64,000 nt of DNA from positions 8,383,501 through 8,447,500 of the forward strand of contig OZ020307.1 in the NCBI GenBank assembly GCA_963971305.1, given 5' to 3'. The notes below the pieces were generated by a model. That model saw nothing but the letters and a program-made list of their open reading frames with translations. It was not told the origin of the DNA and did not search any database. Positions within the stretch are counted from its first letter, which is position 1. Each line of letters opens with the position of its first letter. Shown here piece by piece: positions 1 to 11,301 of this stretch. The DNA comes from Arcuatula senhousia. Its lineage: Eukaryota > Mollusca > Bivalvia > Mytilida > Mytilidae. The position numbers and the translations under genes are program-made.

Positions 1-1684
1 ATAAAAAACAATTTTATTTAAATTTACCACTTTACAAGTTTCTTTAATTTTTAATATATATAAACAATTAAGAACAGATCCCCTGCTCGTTGAGTGGGAA
101 AATCATAAGTCTGCATCGTAAAACAGGAAGTAGATGAGCAACAGATCTGAAAACGCATCCCACCATATGGGAACCCTACCTGTAACTGCATACCAGATAT
201 CAAAAGCCTATGACTAATAGTTGCTGAGAAGACTGTTATGAAAAAAGTGTGACGGATGGACACCAGCATTTCAATGTCTCCGCTCCATGGAAAAGAAGCT
301 TAATTGCAGAGTTTAAATTGAAGCATGTTATCTTGACAGTACAGTTGGCACATTCTTAACCTAATCGCGCAAAACTAAAAAGGTTGGTAGTTGATATTTT
401 GTACTAATTTCATGGAAATTGAGCAGTATAAAAGAAGTATGATATTGAATATTGTTAGTTACAGGTAGGTTAAGATTTTATGATATTTTTAATACAAATG
501 GGTATTACAGGCCAATTAATTTGTATGAAAAAATCCTTGATGAAATAGCTGCCGACCTTGGGCAAGTGAATTCCAGACCTGCAGAAGTAATTAACTGGAT
601 ATTGAGTAGAATTTAAGCAGATACTTAGACTATTACATTAGCCATGTCCCTCAAATTGTTGATTATTTCATTATATATTTATATCTCCCCCACTTTGTTG
701 GGGAGACATATATTGTGTCCGTCCTGTCCATCTGTCTGTCACAAAGTTTATCAGCATTTCTCCTCTGAAACTAAACGGAATTCATCATAACTTGGTATAT
801 AGGTCCATGTGTAGTTGTGGATCTTACCTTACAATTTTAATTCTCAATTTTTTATGGTAGTTATCCCCCTTTGAAATTATAAATTTGCTGAAAAACTAAG
901 TAAGTATACCATACGTATTTGTTCATGCTTCCAGGAATTTTGACCCTGAAATTTTTGTGGGAGTTATGACCTTTTGAACCTGAAGACATGATAGAAACTT
1001 GCTGAAAATACTCAATATTTTTATGTTGTCCATGTGCCTCCTCTGAAAGTGTTATATGAAATTTTACAAAACTCAGTGTGTAGTAAGTACACCATATGTA
1101 GTTGTGCAAATTGCCAGAAATTTTTTGTGGGAGTTACATCCCTTTGTACTTAAAAATTTGATGAAAATCCTCACTTATCATTTTGTCCACACAACTTCTC
1201 TGAAACTACTGAAAAGAATTTAAGTTAGGCTGCACACTAAATGTTGTTAGTCATATTATCAGGAAATTATGATCAATCAAATTTAAGTTAGAATTTTTGC
1301 CCTTTTCAGAAAAATCCTCATAATTTATGGTTTATGGTAAAACTACTATACCAAAATTTATGAAAATTGGTATGTAGCTTACAAGCAACATAAAATAGCG
1401 GTTAAGCGTATAAAATTTCATAAAGATTGTACCATAGAACCATGCAGTAGTAATTAACAGTATTTAGACTTTGTACATGCTGTTTACATGTATATCCTCA
1501 TGAACATTTAGTTTGTATGAGTGTATAAAGTTTCATGGTAAAAATGTAAGAAGAAGAAGGTTTCAAGAAAAATATTACAAAAAAAAAGTAGACCCTGAGT
1601 GTGATTGCAGGGTTAAGCAGACTTGCATGCAAAATTTAGACTGGCACCTTCAAAGCTGGCAGGTGATGAAAGTACTACCAATAA
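1..1684. repeat. Left copy of a 1.7 kb dispersed direct repeat
   Basis: This block matches 11302-13040 almost base for base in the same orientation, apart from small indels (for example, about 35 bases around 12200-12235 are missing here). It begins at or before the window edge and stops abruptly at 1684, where an inverted-repeat element takes over. The inside is composite mollusc-type repeat. From about 668 it carries a short hairpin of CTCCCC against GGGGAG, then units with phrases such as 'accatatgtagttgtgcaaa'. I see no credible coding sequence; the short open frames are repeat-derived. Confidence 0.85.
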
Positions 1685-4600
1685 CACGACCAGGACCCTA
1701 CGTCACACGCAAGGATACCGTTTCCAGTTTTTACTGAGATTTCGGTCCGCCTCAAGGTAAGTTGACACTTGGTTCTACATGATAACAAACATGTACAGGA
1801 AAACTTTCTAGTGCATTTGGTGGCACCTAACTCCAGCTACTTTATCGCTATAGTCGGCCTCTTAAATGTGCTTTGTTCTATGCAAACACCTCTGTACAGT
1901 TCAGAAATCGAGCAAGGATACAGTTTGCATTTTATGCCGATTTTTATTAAGCTGTTGTTTTTTCCATAGTACAAAGATATTTGCAGTGTATATTTTGTTG
2001 CAAACCAACCAGAATAAAAAAGTATGAACATAGGTCCTCTTTTGCATCTAAACAAAGTCTTATCTAAACTTCACACAGCAATGTCTTAAAATGATACCGT
2101 TCACACTCATCAATTCACGGATACCGTTCGCATTGTAAATAAATATTTTTTAAAGTATATATAAAACTCTTTATCCTGCACTTTATCTAACTTCTAATCC
2201 CCTTAAATAAAAATGTTAAAATAGCAATGTAGCTTAAACATATTTTATAATTTATTTTTCATCTTTCAAAATCAAAAATGTGCATGCGTACCAAGTTACT
2301 GTTTTACTTTATATCAGAGTTGCTAGAGTTGGCTTCTTCTGGTCGAACTGCTAAAATCATAAATTATATGAGATGCACTTAAAAGTGTACGTGGCATAAC
2401 CTGAGAAAACCATATCGAACTGAACACCATGACAACTGAAAATGTAAGTCGTCGTTCGATATCCGTTTGATGTGAAAAAATAATGAACCGATTTTCCGAC
2501 CGATATTATATGCAATAGTCTACATTGTTAACTGCGTATTTTTAACATTAATTTACCAACGATTCTTAGAAATACGGGCCATAGCTAGATAATTTCGACA
2601 GGGGGTCTTGGGATGCTCAGGGCCCCCCGTAGGTCAAGGGAAGCGAAGCCCCCGGAAGCTCCATGGAGATAGCGTTAAGAGCATCATACTAGATCTGACC
2701 TGAATTATATTTTCTTAAAAACTTACCATAACTTTGGACATAATGGGAAATTGAAAGATATTAATTCTAATGACATCAAAAATATTTCGAGAAAGTTCGG
2801 GCAAGCTCTGTAGTTTTCTAACGGAATAATGCAGGTTTATCTCAGATTACATATTACTAAACGTTCTAAATATTCGAAATTTCATTCAAATCCTTTAAAA
2901 TATGTATGATATATTTTATAAAAACGATAAAACGCAAATAAATGGTCTGATCATTCGCTGACATATTGTAAAAATATAATTATATATGTTTGTCACTCAA
3001 GGAGAATAAAAGTTATTTATATATACATGTATTTTAACACTCATTTTTTTTTCTAAAAACATTCTGCATTTCAGTCCCATAATCTTTATAAAATTATTGA
3101 ACGGGACCAATATCCAACAAGAACTTTGACTTACTAGATTAGATAAACTAGATAAAAAATATTGCCTTCCGTGCAGGGCCCGGAAGGGAATAGGCCTGCA
3201 GCAGCGTTCAGCTTGTCGGTTAAAGTCCACTAAAAAGCGCACAGAAACCTGACATCGGGTTAGGCCCGACATAGCCCACAAAGCGACTTCGGATTTGTGC
3301 CCCAGGTTGTTGAATGGGGCAGCCCTGTCAAAATAAATAGCGGGGTCGTCAGGCTATAATGCGCAAAACCTGACCGTAAAACATAGGGGTCAACGTGTAG
3401 CAAGAGTGCCATGCTTCATGCACGTAAAAGACCCCTTTGGACCTCCCAGTAGTGCAACACATGACATAGGCTAAATTTTTCGCCCCTCCCCACCTCTCCA
3501 CTTTTCCTATAGTCTTCAAAATTTACTGTTCCTTTGTTTCCCACTTACCCACATATTTCATTTCTTATCATCATTTCATGTTCATTTTATCATCCATTTC
3601 ATGTTCATCGCCTCCAAATAACCTTTTTATATAGCGTTAAAATACCAACTCACTCACTCATCCATCCTAAAAATCTTACACCACTAATTGTTGACTGGAA
3701 AAATGTCACATAACCGAAAGTAATAAAAAAATGATAATACTCATTGTGTATCGTTTGAAAATGGAGATATATAAAACATGCATTGAATTCTAACATATTG
3801 GATCATATCTTTAAAAATAATATATAGAAGATAAAGAATAACAGTAGGCAGATTACTCCGTCTAGACTGAAAAAAAAACAAAAAAACAAAAAACGCGAAA
3901 GTCATCATTAACCATATGACTACATAAGGCAGCTAACGCTTGCCTAACACTTCTGAGCTTAAAACGCTTCCTATGTCAATGTCAATATCCCTAAGTATAT
4001 GCAGTAAGGCTAACGAAGACAAACGATCTTAACCATTGAAGAACTAAGCAATATATGTTTGCTCAACCTGCAACAAAGACTTCGCCTCCAAGCATGAACT
4101 AAACAGACACTAAAGAATAGAAAAGGTTTCCTTTGTCATATCCGTAATGCTTGTAGTACCATATGAATTTTGACCAATAGAATGAACTGATCATAACATT
4201 TAATTCAACAAACTATTCCAGCGACCTGGCCCTATTGAGTCTACTCTATCGAACCATACAAAGGTTTTGATAATCGTTGATAAATTAATGTTCCCCCAAT
4301 ACGCGGGGCAACAATGTTTTGTTTCCTTGGAAGACTATTGCAAATGATGTCGGTCGGAAAATCGGTTCATGAAAAGTTCATAACTAACGAAGATCGAACC
4401 ATTAATCTTGATAGTTGTTTGAGGGGGGCTCAGTTATGCCACGTATCCTATTAAATACTTCTCATTTTATCTATGATATTGGCAGTATGACCAGAAGAAG
4501 CCAATTCAAGCAATTCTGATATAAAATAGGTAGTGAAATTGGTACATATGCACATTTTTAATTTTGAGATGAACGAGTAACATTGATATTTCAACATTTT

Positions 4601-5133
4601 ATTTAAGGGGAAATTAGAAGTTCGATAAAGTGCAGGATAAAGAGTTTTATTCATACTTTTAAAAAATATTCATTTACAATGCAAACGGTATCCGTGAATT
4701 GATCGGATGTGAACGGTATCATTTTGAGACTTTGCCATTTGTAATTTACATTTAAGATCTTGTTTAGATGCAAAAGAGGACCTTTGCTCATACTTTTTTA
4801 TTCTGGTTGGTTTGCAACAAAATATACACTGCAAATATCTTTGTACTATGGAAAAAAACAACAGCTTAATAAAAATCGGCATAAAATGCAAACTGTATCC
4901 TTGCTCGATTACTGAACTGTACAGAGGTGTTTGCATAGAACAAAACACATTTAAGAGGCCGACTATAGCGATAAAGTAGCTGGAGTTTGGTGCCACCAAA
5001 TGCACTAGAAAGTTTTCCTGTACATATTTGTTATCATGTAGAACCAAGTGTCAACTAACCTTGAGGCGGACCGAAATCTCGGTAAAATCTGGAAACGGTA
5101 TCCTTGCGTGTGACGTAGGGTCCTGGCCGTGTT
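1683..5133. mobile_element. Foldback-like element with about 0.8 kb inverted-repeat arms
   Basis: The left arm (about 1683-2521) reappears as the reverse complement at about 4332-5133 with high identity. Shared landmarks include 'ccaggaccctacgtcac' at the outer ends and 'gcaatagtct' at the inner ends. The 1.8 kb between the arms has no recognisable transposase and contains a SINE-like copy. The outer end of the right arm lies only five bases before the UPF0193 exon at 5139, so the element probably supplies the polypyrimidine and branch region of that splice acceptor. No convincing target-site duplication was found. It could instead be an inverted segmental duplication rather than a transposon. 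Confidence 0.6.
3190..3665 (+). mobile_element. SINE-like repeat copy
   Basis: This shares an ordered series of short blocks with the reverse complement of about 23590-24010: 'agtgccatgc' followed by 'catgcacg', then a C-rich stretch, then 'gtcttc(a/g)aaatttactgt', 'catgttcatc' and the terminal 'ccaactc(a/g)'. Its length of roughly 450 bp, lack of an open frame and dispersed opposite-orientation copies fit a SINE or other short non-autonomous element. The 'catgcacgtaaaagacccc' phrase recurs in mollusc repeats, from general knowledge. No clear Pol III A and B boxes were found, so the class is uncertain. Confidence 0.4.
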
Positions 5134-5138
5134 TTCAG

Positions 5139-8100
5139 TACAAGAGGAAATAGATGAGAGAAGAGCATTCTTGAAAGAAATGGAAGCCCTTGGACAGGGA
5201 GGAAAATATCGACCAATCATTGAAACAGAAGTCTCTCAGGTAAGATCAATGGTAAAATGGAGGCTTTCGTACAGGGAGGAAAATATCGACCAATCATTGA
5301 AACTGAAATCAATAGTGAAATGGAAGCCCTTGGACAGGGAGGAAAATATCGACCAATCATTGAAACTGAAGTCTCTCAGGTAAGATCCACATGGATTGAG
5401 AAGTATTTTTTACAAAGGGGCCATTTACCAGAGTTCGCGAAATGTGTCGGACCTGACTGGTAAAATTTAAGCAGGCCCGGCATTTTTAATATACCTACTG
5501 GACCCATGTCCGGTAGATTTTAAAAAATGTTAGAAAAAGTTGTAGTAGACAGGACCAGTAAAAAAAATTAGGTCCAATCAAAGATTCCATTTTGGCAGAC
5601 CTATGTCCGGCAAAGAAATTTTAAGTTTCGGGAACTCTGCATTTACCACATTTTTCATTACAATTCAAAATTTGAAGGGGCCATTCTTTAAAGTGCAACT
5701 AAAACGGTCATAACAACTTAATCTTATTTAAAAGTGTTTATTTTTCTAAGATCAATGCAAAAAATCCGATCAAAATCCGTTGACAAATAACGGAGATATG
5801 AGTGTTTGAAGTGCAAAATTTCGCACCTTTCAAAATCTAATCAACGATATTTCCGGAAAAGAATTACATGCGAGCTAAACCGGAAGTGACGCACAAGGGG
5901 GAACCGAAATCGTTTGCTAGTATAGTAGGAATGTGTTTTTGAAAGGGGATATTAAAGATATCCGCAATAAAATATAAATAATTTCGGTGGCAATTTTTTA
6001 CATTAATATTTAAGAAATACCCAATGCACACATATATACATTTTCCAGTTTTTAACAATACATTTGACACCAAATAATATTTTAAAAAGGTAGGCCGTCA
6101 CAAGAATGAAGTTTAGACCTTTTAAAATTTGTATAAAATGTTAAATCAAGGAATTAAAGTACTCCAATTCCTTGGTTAAATCCTATGATTTAAGCAATTA
6201 TGATTGTCAGATTTCCACAAAATTGAAAGTTTTTACTGCAGCAATCAGTACACATACATGATGCAATCAAAGGAACATATCTATTTCAAACAGTTGAGTT
6301 GTCTTTATGGTCCAAAGTGTTAATTTAAATCATATATGTCTAATATGCAGGCCTTTGTCGGAATTGGACGGTCTCAGGATTTCAGTCCTTATGATAATTA
6401 CCTTAATTATTAACCCATGCTGAGTATGGACTACCTTTTGCGACGAACAAACAAACACAGGTGTGAAGTTAAACGAAATTAGACAACCAATATGTCACCA
6501 TAGGGGGGGCAATTAACAATTTGGGGACAAGTAATTTCAAACTCGAGCATCTTCTCAAATTCAGTGTTGTATTATCGTATTGAAATAGAAACATAATAAA
6601 ATAAAATATAGAATTAAATAAAATAAAATAAATAATTCCCTGAGTCCACAGTATTTGCAATAAATGGCTTCATACTGTTGGTGGGCATATAATGTTCATA
6701 GTTAGCGTCTAAAATTTTATTACGTTTACAGTAAAATAAAACATGTTAAAACATAACGCATATCCTAGAGCATAGTCCCATGGTGCCCTCTGCAAACAGA
6801 CAAAGTAAAATTTAGAAGTTCTTCAATATATTTAATTAGTAAAAGTATCCATTTCTTTTGTTATTAGAATAACATCAGATCATCATGATAGATTTTCTCT
6901 TCTAAAACTTCTCTGGGCTGTGGTTTTGCCATATACAAAGTAAACACAAATATGTACTATGCTTATTTATTATCTTTAATTATTATATAGATGTACACAA
7001 TAATACAAACACATCACATTGTGTATTCATTTTTTTTTTACTTAATTATCTTGTTATTCTAATGTTACTGTATAGTTCTGGTCTGTCTTTGTCAATTTTT
7101 TTTTATATGTAATATGCCACCAGTGGGACCAAAATAGACTAATAAAGAATTGAATAGAATCATAATGCTTCACCTCGTAACATTTGGTACGGACGAACGA
7201 ACACTAATATGCAATACGTTCATAGATTGGCATACACATTTCGCCCGCTTGCAGCTTATTTTTTTCATGAATTGTCCGACGAACTATGAATTATTTGGCG
7301 TGGCCTCATCTGTCAAACTTTCCTAAAAATCCACCATTAAACTAAAAATGTGTGTATGAGTCACAGATGGCCCTCCCGTGCTTAAAATGTATCAGAGTTA
7401 TGGACTTTAACCTAGAACTAAACCAAAGTCGTTCATGCTTAAAATATAGGTCACTGCGACTTACTAGAGGATGGTGTAGTGCTACCCAAGACACATCTAG
7501 TGGTGGAATATCATTGACCCTCAACATCTAGTATCCAAGTTATTGACCTCAATCATTCAAGAACTTAAGCAAAGTGTTACGGACGTATGTACGGACGGAC
7601 AATGGTAAAACTATATGGCCGATCCACATACGTGGTCGGGCCATAAAAATAGCGAGAACAGACAAACGGGTACACGTCTATGCTAGAGTATAGGAAACCA
7701 TGAAATAATGTTGAATTAGTGAATGCCAAAATGCTAATCTAATTACATGTATAACTTGTGATGTCTAAGCTTCCTGTAAATTAATACGTAATACTTTTAG
7801 TGTCGGTTACACCGAAAATATCTGAAAGCCAAGGATATTTAGAATGGACACACACGTGTCTGTGCTTCTTCCTCAAAACTTCATTTCATGCAACAGATAA
7901 TCAGTATTATTAAAAAAGAATAAGCCTCGAGGAATAAGCTTCTTTTATTAAATTACGATTTTCTTTTATTACTTTTCCATCTACAATTCAACAATTATCA
8001 CGATTATATTGAATAAAGTTTTGGTGATTAAACATATATTTTACATGTTTTATATATCATATTTCATTTCTGGATGCATTAATTATCATTTCTTTACTAA

Positions 8101-10181
8101 TAAATTGTAAAGATAAACTACCGTTTGCTATTGTAACTAGTGTAAACAAATTTATCGGTTCCCCCTCTGACGTTGCACAATCAGTGGAATTAGTTACGCG
8201 AAAGCGGAAGTTATAAAGGTGAGATTATAAGAAATTAACACTAAATTGTCAATATCTTTGTTATTTGTCATCGGAATCAAGTCGGGTTTTTTGCTTTGAT
8301 CTTAGAAAATTAAGATCTATAAAACAAAATAAAGTTGTTATAGGCGTTTTAGTTGCACTTTAACAATCTATATAAAATTTCAAATTTGGAAGGGGTCATT
8401 TTTATCGTTAAGGGGCATATGGCCCATGGCCCCCTACCTTCCCAACCCCTGGATCAATAGTAAAATTGAAGCCCTTGGACAGGGAGGAAAATAACAACCA
8501 ATCATTGAAACTGAAATCTCTCAAGTAAGATAAATAGTAAAATGGAAGCCCTTGGACAGGGAGGAAAATATCGACCAATCATTGAAACTGAAGTCTCTCA
8601 AGTAAGATCAATAGTAAAATGGAAGCCCTTGGACAGGGAGGAAAATATCGACCAATCATTGAAACTGAAGTCTCTCAAGTAAGATCAATAGTGAAATGGA
8701 AACCCTTGGACAGGGAGGAAAATATCGACCAATCATTAAAACAGAAGTCTCTCAGGTAAGATCAATAGTGAAATGGAGGCCTTCGTACAGGGAGGAAAAT
8801 ATCGACCAATCATTGAAACAGAAGTCTCTCAGGTAAGATCAATGGTAAAATGGAAGCCCTTGGACAGGGAGAAAAATATCGACCAATCATTGAGACTGAA
8901 GTCTCTCAAGTAAGATCAACCTTGGACAGGGAGAAAATAATGATTAATTAAAGTTTAGCAAAAACGATGTCTCCCCACGCTTCCCCCAAAAATTCTAAGT
9001 TCAAAGGGCCATTAATCTCACAAAAATTTGAGGATCAAAATTTCCTGATCATATGCAAAACTACATATGGTGTCCTTCCTATATACCAAGTTTCATTGAA
9101 TTTGGTCCTAAGGACTCCCACAAAAATTTGAGGATCAAAATTTCCTGGTAATACGCACAACTAAATATGGTGTAGATCCTATATACCAAGTTTCGTTGAA
9201 TTCGGTTCAGTAGTTTCAGAGGAGTTGCGCTGACAAACTTTGTGACGGACAGAAGGACGGACGGACCCGACAAAAACAATATGTCTCCCCACAAAAGTGG
9301 GGGGAGTCATAATCATTGAAACTGAAGTCTCTCAAGTGAGAACTATAATACCAATTTAACAGTTTTGTTTGTTAACCATGTAAGGTGGTTTTCAACACAA
9401 CAAATCGTATTTCAGTAATCCACTATCTCACAAAATATAGAAATCAGGCTTGTCAGTGAAAAAAATCTTTCCAAGTCAAAATTGCCAGATTTCGTTAAAC
9501 AGGAAGTAGGTGAGTAACAGACCTGAAATTGAGTCCCACGTTAGTGGACCCCACCCAGATGCTGTAAATCAAATATCAAGTGGCTGTGATTAGTAGCTAG
9601 TTGCTGAGGAAACTATTATGAAAATTTCTTCTCCGCCCGCACGCTAATTGTTGCCTCCCTAACATTCACCATTTTATAACCCAGATTTTTCACTGCATAA
9701 AAACCGGCCAAAAACTAGAGTATATTCATATAATTTTATATTAATTATTATAAATTTTGTTTTTTAACAGTTTGTCATTATTTAAATTGATGTTGCTATT
9801 ACTACTTGTTCAATATATTTGGTTTCTACATAGTCTAGTTTACAGGATTATACCATTTCAAATTTACAAAACATCTCTGATGGTTATTTTATCAATAGAC
9901 AGTTTTAAATTGTTAGCCTGGTTTATTTTAGTAATTGTCAAACACACAATGAACTAAGAATCTACCATCAAATGAATTATATATAGATTGTGTTGCATGG
10001 TCCATCAGTTATGAAACCATCTTATTGAGACTCACTTTCATTAAAATTTACTGCACTGGAAGATATATATATAAATTTATTTTTACAGCTAATCAGAGAA
10101 ATGGAGTTAATAGACAAAAAACGTTCAAAGGAATTAGAGAGGCTAATTGCAGAAGAGGACAGAAAAAGAGACAAGTCCTGA
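5139..10181 (+). CDS. C22orf23: UPF0193 (EVG1 / C22orf23-like) protein, last two exons
   Basis: Exon a is 5139-5239 (acceptor ttttcag, donor CAG|gtaaga; starts two bases into a codon and ends in phase 0). Exon b is 10089-10181, phase 0 to a TGA stop. Exon a encodes a charged helix ending in EMEALGQGGKYRPIIETEVS-Q. Exon b continues with LIREMELIDKKRSKELERL and a lysine/arginine-rich tail. This matches the C-terminus of the vertebrate EVG1 family, which has a MEALGQG-type motif followed by LREMEDID. The function of the family is not established. The earlier exons are not visible and probably lie left of the window. A polyadenylation signal AATAAA is at 10582-10587. The intron is 4.85 kb because exon a has been partly multiplied (5180-5387 and 8465-8940) and other elements have inserted. 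Whether the locus is still expressed cannot be told from sequence. Confidence 0.82.
5180..5387 (+). repeat. Array 1 of the 77 bp exon-end/splice-donor minisatellite
   Basis: Three units start at 5180, 5257 and 5320. Each unit holds the last 60 bases of UPF0193 exon a, the donor gtaaga and a short piece of intron, but no acceptor. Unit 1 is the true exon end. Unit 2 has lost 14 bases that include the donor, so units 2 and 3 join in frame into one duplicated coding stretch, ending at the donor of unit 3 (CAG|gtaaga). Confidence 0.85.
5429..5639. mobile_element. 211 bp hAT-like MITE with target-site duplication
   Basis: The terminal inverted repeat is CAGAGTTC(G/C)CGAAA at the left and its complement at the right. 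The flanks carry the direct repeat catttac (5422-5428 and 5640-5646). A CAGAG start and a 7-8 bp target duplication fit the hAT superfamily, from established knowledge. The inside is non-coding, with repeated gtccgg/ggacc motifs. Confidence 0.65.
5640..8440. mobile_element. Old inverted-repeat insertion splitting the UPF0193 exon arrays
   Basis: The stretch about 5650-5930 matches the reverse complement of about 8120-8400. Shared anchors in both arms are 'aaagtgcaactaaaacg', 'ttttctaagatcaa', 'tgacaaataac' and 'gggggaaccga', with clear divergence between them. The arms flank about 2.2 kb of AT-rich sequence with no recognisable protein. It lies between arrays 1 and 2 of the 77 bp repeat, so it probably inserted into one ancestral array. 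The exact ends are not resolved. Confidence 0.45.
8465..8940 (+). repeat. Array 2 of the 77 bp exon-end/splice-donor minisatellite
   Basis: Six full units start at 8465, 8542, 8619, 8696, 8773 and 8850, an exact 77-base period, followed by a partial unit at 8921. Each repeats the UPF0193 exon-a 3' end plus donor. Several units carry CAA|gtaag instead of CAG|gtaag at the exon end, which is synonymous for glutamine but a weaker donor context. No unit contains a splice acceptor. Confidence 0.88.
8955..9312. repeat. Mollusc tandem-repeat element, tgtctcccc family
   Basis: Two short units share 'acaaaaatttgaggatcaaa', 'ccaagtttcgttgaattcgg' and similar phrases. They are followed by a gacggac-type stretch and a terminal hairpin of tctcccca against tggggggag at about 9283-9305. 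The same family occurs in reverse orientation in the 1-1684 and 11302-13040 blocks. No coding capacity is seen. Confidence 0.6.
9485..9690. repeat. Dispersed mollusc repeat fragment ('gattagtagttgctgag' family)
   Basis: The phrases 'acaggaagtaggtgag', 'gagtcccac', 'tgattagtag' and 'gttgctgagga' recur in diverged form at 117-245, 11420-11550 and 38170-38300. This is a dispersed family of unknown class, not coding. Confidence 0.45.
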
Positions 10182-10634
10182 TTGTATAGACAAGGGAGAC
10201 TATCTACTATAACGTCTTTCATGACAAAGAATTCAGGCCCAGTTGTATGGTGTCTGGTACACTACACACAGACTGTTATTGGTTGTGTGAATCTACATTA
10301 AAAGAAACAATATGATCTGTATGATAACTGTGATTGCTCTATAGAATAATTAGATACATTGAATTTTTAACATACATATAATTAGTTTATGATATTGGAA
10401 CATATATGATGTAAATGTTAACTAAAATATAAAACTTGACATGATGTGCATGTCTTGGATATATTTCATAGATTCAAGGTGGATATATTTTTAAACAAGT
10501 TGAATATAAGCTTTTCTGTGGATCAGTAGGTTTTCTCAACATTATTGATCATTATTCTACAACAATATTGAGTCTTTGTGTAATAAAGTTTTATGAATAT
10601 AATAGCTTGATTCAACTTTATACATGTAAATCTA

Positions 10635-10856
10635 CAGTCATGGAAATTAGCACAGGACCGACAGCCCGAGGCCTGTAAAAACTCATTCGGTCTGGTGTTT
10701 TTGTGCCTTTCACAGGTCCGAATGTCTGATAGAAATTAGCAGTATTTAAACAATAATTTGTGTTATTGGACCTCTATATTTTCTTTTGGTCCTGTGAATC
10801 TTGACCAAGGATAGGACCAAATGTCCTGCCCCAAATAATCCTAATTTCCTTGACTG
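10635..10856. mobile_element. 222 bp MITE with 6 bp target-site duplication
   Basis: The ends are CAGTCATGGAAATTAG at the left and the complement of CAGTCAAGGAAATTAG at the right. The direct repeat aatcta flanks them at 10629-10634 and 10857-10862. The CAG start is hAT-like. It sits just downstream of the UPF0193 polyadenylation signal. Its inside shares ggacc/gtccg-type motifs with the MITE at 5429, so the two may be related. Confidence 0.6.
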
Positions 10857-11301
10857 AATCTATCAGTTCTCCTATTGTTTATTGTCACTTTTCTAATTTT
10901 GTTGTCATATTTAGAAACAATTCATCCATCTGAATAACAATAATTTATTAGTCAACAATCAGCCTTATCAACATATATCTGTTTGTGCCATTTGAATGTT
11001 TTCACATGAATTTTGGATTAGCATATCATGGTATTTGCTGTAATGTGGAAAAGCTAGATTTCTTAGAAAACAGGACAATGAAGTTATTTTAGTATTTTAA
11101 TTTAAAACACAGTTGTGTCGTCATGCTGTTGTAAATACAGTTCTTGTTATACATGTATTATAAACAGCAAAATTGTACCCTTATAAAATTGCTTTTCAAG
11201 ATCCATTAAAAATTGACTTCTTGAAAAATTATTTTATTCACTGTATGTTAGTAATTTATATATTGAAATAATGAATGTTGTAATATGTAATATAATATTG
11301 A

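Noticed and set aside
1769..2055. Small membrane-like open frames in the inverted-repeat arms (also 4670-5220)
   Set aside because: The same frames appear in both arms because the arms are copies. No family match and no conserved codon pattern between the arms.
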